From NCBI RefSeq assembly GCF_020283565.1, contig NC_060060.1, forward strand, positions 5,394,001 through 5,458,000: a stretch of 64,000 nt of DNA. The letters run 5' to 3'. The position numbers were made by a program, and so were the translations under genes. This DNA is from Trifolium pratense (lineage: Eukaryota; Streptophyta; Magnoliopsida; Fabales; Fabaceae). Numbering within the stretch: position 1 is the first letter of the stretch; each line of letters begins with the position of its first letter. Of this stretch, positions 10,706-22,000 are shown in pieces. A model generated the notes under the pieces. That model was not told the DNA's origin, ran no database searches, and worked only from the letters and a program-made list of their open reading frames with translations.

Positions 10706-13251
10706 TTATTATAGTTTTTATGTTATATATAGTTAAAAGGGGAATATAAATTTCTATGATTATATACATTCTTTTATATAATTAGTACATGAGAATAATG
10801 ATATTGTCTTTGTTTTATTTTGTTACATTGATATGTGGTTTTAATTTTTAGGATTGTTGTATCTTTTGTGTCTTTTCATTGTTCATAATATTGCAAGGGT
10901 AAAGTGTCTTAAAGGTATTGTTTAAGGATTTCATAAAAAGAAATTGTGGCTTAAGAATAGATGTCAAATACATGTAAAATAATAATTGCACAATTTTATG
11001 CATAACATTTATCACTTTTTGACTGCTTAAGGAATAAGACTTCAATTTTAAACACTTCATCTACCTTTTACTTTGGTGGTGCAACCTTCAACAACTCCTA
11101 TGAATTTTATTTGATTACTTCTGTCTACTACTATATTTGATCGTATGAGATGTCGACAATAAATTTATAAGTGAGGATAATCTTTATCTTATAAGTTGGT
11201 TTTATATTGGTTGAACAGTCAACTTAACTTTTAAGATGATATTTTAGTATATTCAAAATCTATTATATCACTAACTAATAAGGTCCCTCCTATTAGATCA
11301 TCCCTATCTCACACCCCATATATCTAGTTACATGCTTGTGTTACACGAGAGTTGTTTGGATATATATTATTGACAGTTAGACTATTTACTCGGGCTTATA
11401 CTTGAGTAAAGGCGTCGTCGTTTGAGCAGCGCTCGTGATCAAATTCTTCGACGTTTCAAGAGGTAAACACATGAATTCATAGTGATTCTTGTAATTTTTT
11501 TCACTGAGACTGATTTTAAAAATAAGTTTTTAAAAGTCTACCTCTTAATTTGGGCGCACACACACGAGATACAACCATTTAATCGAATAACATGTATATT
11601 GATTATGCATTAATTAATTATATGATATTAAATATCTAAAATAACATATCTAATAATGTAATCATCTAACAATTTAGTTAAAGTGTTGTTTGTTGCTTAA
11701 TTAATGTGCTAATACTTGCTAAAGAGTGCCCCCGAGGCAATAGTTAAGGACACAAAATGGTAGTAATATAATCTTAAAAGTAGTGAATTCAATGCTTTGA
11801 ATTTTTGAAAAAAAAACTTTTTCGTTTAAAACTTTTGCTTTTATTATCATTTTTGTTTTCTTAACTATTACACCGGACACTATTTAACCGGACTCATAAT
11901 TTAAAATGTAGAAAGATGACAATGTTTCAATATTATTAACGTCTACATATTTATTAAATGTTGCGTAAAAACATCAAACATTTGATTAAGAAACTAGAGG
12001 TTTAAAATGCATTGAAAATGATGTGAGGTAGTGTGTCAATAAAATTTGCATGTTTATCAAAATTTCTTTAGAAACACCAGAGTTTGATTGTAAATCAAAG
12101 TTTGCATCGAAAAATGAAGTTTAATTTAGTTTGTCATTAAAGTTTGTGCATTTGTAAAAGTTCATTGAAAACCTTAAATGTTACATTGATAATAAGTTAA
12201 AATGAATAGATGTAATAAAAATTTAGACATGCATTGGAAAACATTGCGTAGAACAATGCACCATTAAAGTTGTTCATTTATCAGAACTCAGAAGTTTCTT
12301 AAAAACAATAAATGTTGCATTGAAAATGAATCATTGAGCAATTAGAAATGCATTGAAAAATGATCTATAATAAAGTTTGCGTGTTCATAAATTTTTTTTT
12401 TGAAAACATCAATGGTTGATTGAAAAATTAAAAGTACAATTAAACGTAGAAGTTTATAAATTAAAGATGCATTGAAAAATAATATGTTGAAAATGTGACA
12501 TTAAAGACCGTACATTTATCAAAGAATGAAAATGAGAGTTGAGAGTTGAGAGTTTCAAGCTGTTTTTTTTTTAATGCGAATAATTAAGAAAGATAAGCAA
12601 GAGTTAATAAGACCCCCACATGGGTTAAACAAAAGTTTCCTTAGGATAAAAGATTACGGGTTTGGATTAAAAAAAGAAGATTAGGGTTGAGTTCGGTTAG
12701 TCAACCACTTAAGAGATTTGGAAAGAAGGAATTTTTTTCTTTCTATTAAATAGAATTTATATAAATTAGATCTCAAAGACTTCCTACTTCCTAGTGCACA
12801 CTTGAATGTTCAGATTACACAAACAATTAAACTTACATTGCTATAATTTTTTTTTTTTAAATTTTATCCAAAAATTAAGACTTGACTGAGAGTATCCAAT
12901 CAAAAAACCCAAACACTATAATAACAATCGTTAACTCTACTGTTTTATCCGATAGTAAAAAATAAACCCTAAGTAAAAGAGTTTTTTAAATCTAAGCTAT
13001 AGTGCTTTTGGAGGGAGAAAAATCTATAAGTACCCTTCCAACTTAAAGTTTTAATTTTTATTATCTTAAAAACTCATCCTAAATAATTTTATTTGGCCAA
13101 AATAATATAAATATAAAATAAAATAAAATAATAATTACATTTTGTAAGTTTTCTTTCCCTTCATTTTCTTTCTCTCACAAATCACTCCAAATTTCACAAA
13201 ACCCGAACCAAAACAACCAATCACTCTTTCTTCTCCAATTTTCCGATTCCA
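10706..13251. repeat. Intergenic region with degenerate repeats at about 11990-12540
   Basis: 'Gcattgaaaa' followed by a purine-rich stretch recurs around 12010, 12233, 12318, 12348 and 12467, interleaved with 'aaagtttgcatgtttatcaa'-like phrases. This suggests an old, decayed tandem array. The rest of the interval is AT-rich with no gene signal. Confidence 0.5.
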
Positions 13252-13830
13252 ATGGCTTCTTCTTCCGACGAAGGTTACGCGATCGAACTTTACATGGATC
13301 CAGCACTCGAAAACCAAGTTCTCAAAGCATGGAACGTTCTCGCTCGCCGTCAAATCAGTACCGAACTAATCGAAATCGGTTCACGACCACACATCACACT
13401 CTTCTCAACTCCTTACCTTCTCGAACCTTCCAAACTCGAATCCATTCTCAAAACCCTAACTTCTAAATTCGATCCATTTTCTCTTTCTTTCTCTTCAATC
13501 TCTTCTTTTTCTAATGATAACAATACTCTATTTCTCTCACCTACTCCTTCAATCTCTCTTCTCAATTTTCACTCCAATTTAGTTGATTCCATTGTTAAAG
13601 AAGGGATTGAAGTTTCTGATGTGTTTTCGGTTGGAAATTGGATTCCTCATTGTGAAGTTGCGAATCATGTTCCTAAATTGAGAATTGCTGAAGCTTTTAC
13701 TCTTCTTAGAGATCTTAAATTGCCTGTTACTGGTTATGCTGTTGATGTTGCTCTTGTTCAATTCAATCCGGTTCGTGAGATTTTCTCCTTTGTTCTTGGT
13801 AACAATAGTAATAATATTATTGAGAATTGA
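13252..13830 (+). CDS. 2H phosphoesterase / cyclic phosphodiesterase-like protein
   Basis: An intact single-exon reading frame of 192 aa starts at the first ATG after a CT-rich leader (MASSSDEGYAIELYMDP). The family is recognised from its two-lobed plan with one His motif per lobe: H47-I-T49 (RPHITLF) and H133-C-E (WIPHCEVANHV). Canonical 2H enzymes (2',3'-cyclic phosphodiesterases, RNA ligase-like enzymes) use two H-x-T/S motifs to open cyclic phosphates. In plants this group includes the cyclic phosphodiesterase acting on ADP-ribose 1'',2''-cyclic phosphate from tRNA splicing. The second motif here has Glu instead of Thr/Ser, so activity cannot be assumed. The size fits a small soluble cytosolic protein; no signal peptide or membrane segment is seen. 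The coding sequence is less AT-rich at its 5' end than its surroundings. The 3' untranslated region runs into the first unit of a tandem array. Confidence 0.85.
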   Translation: MASSSDEGYAIELYMDPALENQVLKAWNVLARRQISTELIEIGSRPHITLFSTPYLLEPSKLESILKTLTSKFDPFSLSFSSISSFSNDNNTLFLSPTPSISLLNFHSNLVDSIVKEGIEVSDVFSVGNWIPHCEVANHVPKLRIAEAFTLLRDLKLPVTGYAVDVALVQFNPVREIFSFVLGNNSNNIIEN

Positions 13831-13849
13831 ATCCTTTGTTTGTATGTTA

Positions 13850-14990
13850 GCTTGTTGTAATAAGATTGTTGTTGTTGTTATGTTATTCTTAATTTGGAAC
13901 TTTTTTTTTTTTTGGAGGAATTGTTTATGAATTATGATGATTAGTTTTAGAATATTGGAATTTTGATGATTAGCTATGAAGCACATGATACTGACATTGA
14001 CATTGGTAAAATTTTGGAATTTATGTTGTTGATGCTGATTGAGTTATTCGTAAATTGGAACTTTTCGGAGGAATTGTTTATGAATTATGATGATTAGTTT
14101 TAGAATATTGGAGTTTGGAATTTGGATTATAAACTACGTAAGGCAGACACTTGATATGACACTGATAGTGACACGTAGATTAGATTCCGGTAGTAATTTA
14201 AGAATTGTTGTTGTTGATGCTAATTTAGTTTTTCTTAAATTGGAACTTTGTTTGGAGGAATTGTTTATGAATTATGATGATTAATTTTTTAGCATATTGG
14301 AGTTTGGATCATAAGATATGAAGCACATGACACTAACATTGACACACCAGTAATGATTTAGGAATTTTTGTTGTTGATGCTGATTGAGTTATTCTTAAAT
14401 TGGAAGTTTTTTGGAGGAATTGTTTATGAATTATGATGATTAGTTTTGGAAAGTTTGATTATAAGCTATGAAGCAGAAATATAGGATAAGAAACTGAGAT
14501 TGACGTGTAGATATTCTTAATAATTTAAGAAAATGGAAGTGATTGCTCTGTTGTCAATAGCGGTGCGTAGATTATAAGACATTGTTATGTGGAGAATTTG
14601 TCTTGTAATAAGATTTCTGTTGCTTTCCTTTTTATGCTAATTGAGTTATTCTTAAATTGGAACTTCTTTGGAGGCATTGCTTATGCATGCTTATGCATTA
14701 TGTTGATTAATTTTGGAAAGTTGGAGGGTTGATTATAAACCTATGAAATGTAGACACCTGACATGACATGAAACTAACACCGCTAATAATTTAAGATTTG
14801 TTGTTGTTGTTGATGGTAACTAAGTTATTCTTGAATTGGAACTTTTTTGGAGAAATAATTTAGGAATTGTTTTAGAAAGTTGGTGGTTGGATTATAAGCT
14901 ATGAAACATAGATACTAGTACTAGACATGATACTGATATTGACATGTATGTAGACTCCAGTAATATTTTAAGAAAATTAAAGCGATTGAA
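13850..14990. repeat. Degenerate tandem array after the phosphoesterase gene
   Basis: A unit reading roughly 'gttattcttaaattggaac', 'ggaggaattgtttatgaatt', 'atgatgattagttttagaat', 'agctatgaagcacatgac' recurs six times. The attggaac anchor (tttggaac in the first copy, attggaag in the fourth) lies at about 13893, 14054, 14239, 14399, 14655 and 14835, so spacing is 160-256 bp. The first copy begins within ~60 bp of the stop codon. Confidence 0.85.
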
Positions 14991-16620
14991 TGCAATGTCG
15001 TCAAATAGAGATATAGCGTAGCAGAATTTGAACAAATCTATATTATTCTGAGATGCACTATTTAGTATAAAGTGTTGTCAAATAGAAGCTACCGTGGCAC
15101 TATAAACGCTGTCGCGTAGTTGAATTTAAAAAACTTCTAATTTTCACTTTAAGCAGTTTTGACAACACGGGTTGAATGTAACCACATGTGTCTGACACCA
15201 GACCCGTCTTCAATTTGAAGTGCCGATTCTTCGTAGATTATAAGAAAATGTTGTGTGTAGAGTTTTGTCTTGTTATCTCTTGTAGAAGTGATTCGATTCC
15301 TTTTCATGTTAAATGGTTCTAACTTCTAATCAATGTTTTTATGTTGTAATTGACAACTACAATTGTGACTGTATTGTACTGTAATTTTCTACTAGATTAA
15401 GAGTGATCATTACTGATCTAAAACTTTGGTTCTAAGTTTCTAATGAAGATAGTCTTATCATGTTGTTGCTTTTTTAGAAGTTGGGAAATTATTCTCTATT
15501 AAGGCCTAATTTATATTTGCTTGTGTATTATGAAAGCTTCTCAATTGAAATAAATTTTTGACTATCTCCTTATGGAAAAGTATTCATTGAATTAGGATTG
15601 CTAATTTCATGTTATATGAGAAGAAGCTATGTTTAAAAGTTCATAGATATTGCAAGATTCTTTTCAAGTTTCTTTTTTCTTTCTCTTACATTAGTGTTTT
15701 TTGAGATTTTTATCAAACTGTCTCTTAATATGATAGCTGTTGTTATTTTGATTGTTGCTCCTGTGTTGCCATTGAAGTTGTCTTAGCTGGATTCCTGTAG
15801 TTTTCAAGTATCTATCTCCTGCTGTATACATTTCAGCTATGATAATGCATATGCTCTATTTAATTTATGTTATCATGTTGTGATCCTAGCTTAGATATCA
15901 GTGATGCGAGTTCCTTTTAGGTATTTGATACTTATGTGATGCAATGCATGGTGAATTGATTGTATATCAGGATTAGTGCATATGCATGTCTGTTTTGTTT
16001 TGTGTTGTGTTTGTGTTTTTCAGATATTGGAAAACATGGTAACGGACTTTGTTTTGTTGCTGTTTTGTTTATAAAATATTTTAATTTGAAAAATGTTTAC
16101 ATGATTCATTAAAGAAAGAGACATTTAAAAAGTTTGTGAAAAAGTTTATGCATTTTCTTTCTACATGTTGTCAAATTGTTATATCTGTATGGGTTTTTTG
16201 ACCTGATAACCAACTGTGAATCCAAAGTGTGCCTACAAGTACATGTTTATTTACATATAGTAGCATATAGAATTTTGTCGACTTCACTTTGGTTCGGCCT
16301 TTTTGTGATTGGGAAATGCAAGTCACCTTCATTTTAGCCGGTTATTTATTGGGGGGATGGTATCTCCATTTCTATTGATATCCTTCACCAACAAATTGAT
16401 AGGGATACTTATTTACAATTTTTCACCACTTATTTGTCAGTATACTTAGCTTAATCTACATTACAGTGAAAATATTAACAATGAGGTGTTCCTTCTCAAT
16501 CATTTGACCATGTAAGGACATGCTATTTTACTCAAATATTTCGTTTTTGTTGATGACCGGTTGGGTAAGACTGCAAAATAGGTTAGGAGAACAAATAATG
16601 TGCTGAATGCTTTTATGATA
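14991..16620. other. Intergenic DNA, nothing recognised
   Basis: AT-rich sequence without a coding signal, RNA gene or clear repeat. Confidence 0.5.
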
Positions 16621-16901
16621 AGTATTGACAACACACTAGACATTAGTTTAACCTATTTTTCTGATCTTGGAGCTATCTTAGGTGACTGTAGAATTATTTT
16701 AGCTTCTACTCTTGTGAACTCTCATGTTAAGTTCATCCGGAGACAAGCAAATGAAGTTGCTCATAGGCTTGCCGGGGCGGCTACATCGTTAGCTAGTTTC
16801 CATAATTTTATCGATATTCCTACATGTATTTACGATATTATTATGAATGAAATGAGATAAGCCTTTTACTGTAAAAAAAAAAAAAGTATTGACAACACAC
16901 T
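16621..16901 (+). mobile_element. 5'-truncated LINE with 17-bp target-site duplication
   Basis: Agtattgacaacacact occurs at 16621-16637 and again at 16885-16901. Between them is a 3' LINE end: a coding tail reading HVKFIRRQANEVAHRLAGAA up to a TGA/TAA region near 16860, then poly(A). This resembles the RNase H-like C terminus of plant LINE polymerases. An apparent 86-aa frame starting at 16600 is flank fused to the LINE tail, not a gene. Confidence 0.85.
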
Positions 16902-19082
16902 CTAGTCTCTTGTGTGAAATTTAATTTGCGGTCTTTTGATCGAGGTTCTGGCTCTTAAAAAGTGAGAGATCCCAACCTCTAATAACAACAATGATTGATA
17001 TTAACATATATGTAAAGTCATTTTCGACCAATGTGAATCACTTACTAATGTTACTTAAATGTTGATATGACAAATGCATAAATGTTGCTATTTGATGCCC
17101 TCTCATTCTGTTTTCTCCTGTTTGCGAGATTATCTCCGGTGTGCTTGGTAACAAAATCATCGCGGATGCCTAATATCCTAAAATCCTTTAATTTTTCCAT
17201 TAACTTGAACTGATGGCAGTTGGAGTTAGTTATAATTAGTTGTTTCTGTGATCTTTCATTCACTCTGTGATACAGAGATGTAGAGCACTGTATAAAATCC
17301 TAACTGATGCTGAGAAATTCATAATTGTTCTGTTTTTCAAATTCCCTGCTACTCTTATATTTCTTTTCCATTGTGTCGTCCTTGGAGCTCAACATAGAAT
17401 AAAATTATATTATAGTAGTTGAAACTCATTGTTTAAGAAATGAAATAGCATGTTTCACTTAGCTTTTAGCTTATGAGTGTTTCTTCCTTTAAAAAAAAAA
17501 AAAAGCTTATGAGAGTTTCTTTGTATGAAATAAGTTTATGGTTCTTCGCTTATGAAGATGTCTTTACACTTTCATAGATGTTTCAACTTTCAAGAAAAAA
17601 TTATGATTCAGTCAGAAGATAATTTCAACATATAATAAGCTGTTACGTAAAAGATGCATAGTTATTGTAGGATTTTAATTTTTTTTTGAAGTGTTAATTT
17701 TAGAAACAATAGAATGTTAATTTTATGGCATTTTAGTCAATTTTGTTAAATTATTGTTATATATTTAACTAACCAAATTTTTGCCTCCAGATTGCTTAGG
17801 GTATTTGGTTCTTTAGTGATACGTTTTAATATTATAATCCTTTGTGCAAATGAAGTTTTCATCTAAATGCTACATTAGTGTACTTATTGTTGTCTCATGC
17901 ATAAGCTGACATTTGTGATTGTATAGTTTTATTGTAGTCCAACCATATCATTGCATATTGATTTTTGAATTATGTTAATTGTTTTCATTGGGTCTTTATT
18001 TCCCCCTCCTAACATGGTGGTATATGATAAATGAGTGAATATGAGAAACTGAGGAAATAGAGAAAGAGCTTTGAGTATTCTTTTTTCTATGAAATATATT
18101 TAATATTACAATAGCTGTCTTTAGTAGAGGTTTTTACTTAACCAACAACCATCAGTTGTTAAAGTGACTCTAACTAAAAATACAACATACACAAAATACA
18201 CATAAAAAACCTAGTATTTGGAAGCTATTACATTATACTATAAGCCGCAGCGGCATAGACAATAACATGCTAGAGACATAAGAAGATTGTGTTATGTACT
18301 GTAAAATTTGGGGTTACTTTGAACAAGTTATTTTGAAGAGTGGGGAAGTACTTTTTTTTGTGAGATTGCTTTCTTAGCACCGAGTCTTTATGAATTATTG
18401 TCCATAGTTATTCAAGTTTATGCAACTTAATAGATTTATGAAGCTACATTGTTTAGAAATTTTGAGCTAAATTTGAGCCAAAGATCCTTTGGAAGTTCAA
18501 TTAACATCAATATATAAGTCATGTTAATGGGAAGTGATTTGTTTGAAATAGGCTCATATTTCACCAATATCTTAGAGGAGTAACAGCCATAAATCAGTCC
18601 AATCTGAAGTTTTTCTTGTTGGTTTGATTGACTCTTAAACCAGAACAAATTTAACTGAAATTATACGATCTAACTATATTTCTCAAAACTTCATTAATAC
18701 AATGTAACAATACAAATGAGGTTGAGCTTTTGGAAACAAACTACTAGATTTACTAGTATGGAAAATCACATCCATTTCATGGAAATACAAAGGGAAAACT
18801 ACTGAAAGTACTAAAAACAGAAGAAGATGGGGCAGAAACTTGCAGTGGGAGAGAATGCAAAATCACTCATTTGCCTCATCTCTCTCATGCTCCTAGTCCT
18901 AGAAACTTGAGTTACAGTATTAGTTTTATTCGTTACAATAGGATTGTTATGAAAGACACAAATACAACAAACATGGATACAACATACACATAAGTATAAA
19001 TGTGTAATGTATGTATAAACACAAATACAACAAAGAACTATTTAAGACAGTTCAAATACAAACACATAAATAAGTTCAACAA
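16902..19082. other. Intergenic DNA, nothing recognised
   Basis: AT-rich sequence that includes the presumed 3' flank of DOX-A (minus strand). I find no supported gene, RNA gene or repeat. Confidence 0.5.
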
Positions 19083-22000
19083 CTAGTTAGGAACACGACA
19101 ATAAAGTGGAATAGAATTGGGTTTGTTTGGAGGTGCGTCCCAAACAGAGAAAGCACTAGAAGCGTTCAACCATTTGTCTGTCATTTCTGGATGGTGACGA
19201 TCAATCACTTCTTTTAAGCTCTCGGTTGTGTTCACCCATTCCAAACCTTCTTTGGTGTATGTCTCCTCATTGAAGTTGATTGTGAAAAACCTATCAGCCT
19301 CTAGCCTCCTTCAAAATGCATCATGAAAGTTCAATCAAATTCACTATTTGTATTTCTTTAATAAAAACTTCAGTTTATAGTTCCGTGAGTTTAGTTCAGT
19401 TGTCAAAGACATTGCATTATATATGCAGGGGGTCGGGGTTCGAACCCCGGCCATCTCACTTATCCAATAGTGGAATTTCTAGCCACTAGACTGCTTGACA
19501 AAAAAAAAAAAAAAAACTTTTGTATAAAAATTCAATATTTTAATAATAAAAATTAAAGAACATAATTTTGTAGTTGTTTTTACCTAGTTGCCATGACAAT
19601 GAATATTGCAAAAGCAGTCTCACTAATTGCAAAACCCTTTATCTTCTTCTCTGCCATGAGACCTACTAGCAAATCAAGCTCCTCAACATCATCTCCATAC
19701 AACTCTTCTAATACTTTAATGGTTTCTTTATCATCTGTTAAATCTTCCCATTTTGATATAGGTATCATTAGCACTCCTCTCCTAAATTGGTTATATCTTG
19801 CAAGATTATTCTCTCTATCCCTGTAAACTGCATTTATCAAATTTAATTACAATGTTAATTCCATGTCACTAACACAAAAAATTAGAAATGGTTCGATCCC
19901 CGCAACTGTGATCGGGAGGGGGCTGAAACCACTTGATGTCAAAACTGATCCCTGAACCAGATTATGCGGTCCAGTGAGCCGGATACCGGTGGTGAAAATT
20001 AAAAATTAGAAATGGTTTTAAAATTAGGTGTAGTTCATATAACCTACTTTCAAGAGCAGCTAAGTCCACATGATCAGATCTTTCTGTGCCATCTACATTA
20101 TGTGGTACTAGGTTTCTCAGCCATGATGGGTAGTTCCACAGTTCTAGAGCTCCACAAGATTGGTGACCCATTGATACTAATTGTTTTGCAACTCCTATCT
20201 CAAACAAGGTCTTTGTTCCTTGTAGTCCAATCATGTCATTCATAGGAATCCTATTTAATATCAAAAGAAATTTTAAGCCTTTGAGACTTGAGTGGTAAAA
20301 AAACATTTTATCAATAATCAATAAATACATTTTCTATATTGAAAATAAGATAGTAATAAGGTATGATGGTGTAAAATTATTGTGTCATACTCTTTGATTA
20401 ATGGTGGAGATTTATTTGGTCCTGGGGTGGCAGAAATGTCTCTCAAATGCAGAGAATCAGGTAGTAGTGGATGCATTCTATAAACACTAGAAAAGTCTTC
20501 AGTCAAAGAGTATGGAACACCATGATTTTCCGTTCTCTTCATGCCCGCATATCCACTCAAGATGGCTACTCCAAGATGTCCAAATGTGTCCTTAAATTTC
20601 TTTCCCAATATTCCATACCTAATATCAAACTGAATAGTTTAGCAAAATTAATTAATGTAATGAACATCAAAATCCATTATACTTTATCTGCTCTTTTTCA
20701 TAAGAAACAATCAATTTTTTATATTCATTCAATAAATGATATATCTAGTCTATAATATAAATCATACACATTAATTGTTCAATGAACCTAAAAGTCAATT
20801 GTTTGTTATAAAAAGAACCCGATTGAGTACCTATTTCCTTTTAGTTTGACATAATCATATTATAACTCCTATACATTTAGAGCAGAAATTCTATATTTAC
20901 ATTAAACAAAATATTATTTATTTTGTATAAATTATCAATAACCTATACATTTCGAAATGTTAAGAGAAAATATAACGAGATAAAATCGCTTCCAATTATT
21001 TGTGATTTTACCAATTGGATCGGAAGCCTGCAAGCAAAATGTCGGTTTTAATGAGCTCTACACTCCAATCTAAGATGTGAACCTTTGCAATCACAGCTGA
21101 AGTCACCAATCTAGCTCGACGATAAAGATCTTCATCTTCAAAGTCTGGGTAATGCTTCTAATAAAATATAATATTAAAAATATATTAATTTCCCTTTATT
21201 ATATCAATTCTTTATGATTATTATTGCTCTTCCCTCCCATGTATTGCTCAGAGCCCATAAAATCCTTAAAATGTCCCTATCAGAAGATATCTTCCGTTTG
21301 CTTGTTACAGGAGGATAACATATAATAAGTAGGAGCATTTTAGACATTTTAGAGGCTATGAGGGAGAACAAACTTTCAATATACTACTCTCTTCGGCCTT
21401 AATTATAAGTAAAATTTCATATTTTAAATTTATTGAATAACTAATATATTTAGTCTGATTTTATTTACCAGACACATTACTTATTTAATAAATCTGAAAG
21501 TAAAAATTTATTTATAATTAAGATCGGAGAGTGTATACGTTGTACATACCTTAAGAGCATCACAAACAGCATTGTGTTCTTGAATAAAAAGGGCCTGCAA
21601 AGTTGAGACACCAGCCCAACTATTGCGAACATCACCTGATACTGCTGTCCCATCTTCGTTTTGGAGAAGGTTACCATCCTTTGATATTTTTAACTTCCCA
21701 TCTTCAAAAGTCCTCACTTTGTTCAAAACTTCTTCATTGCTTCCATATATCACGCTTCCATCCCTTTTGTTATACATATATTTATTCATGTAATGTGTAA
21801 GTTCAATTAAAAGATCTTAAATTGAAATTATTTATAATTAAGACTTAAATATACAAATGGTCCCGTAATTATTGAGTTTTTTTTTTTTTGACATACAAAA
21901 ACTCAAAACATTTCATTAAGCAATACCATTTCAATACAACTGAGGTATCATCTCAAAGATGTAGCAACTAGACCATGATATGGCTGCCCTAACAAATGAA

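Noticed and set aside
16600..16860. 86-codon frame ending in an RNase H-like tail
   Set aside because: Its start is in flanking DNA before the target-site duplication; it is a fusion of flank with a truncated LINE.
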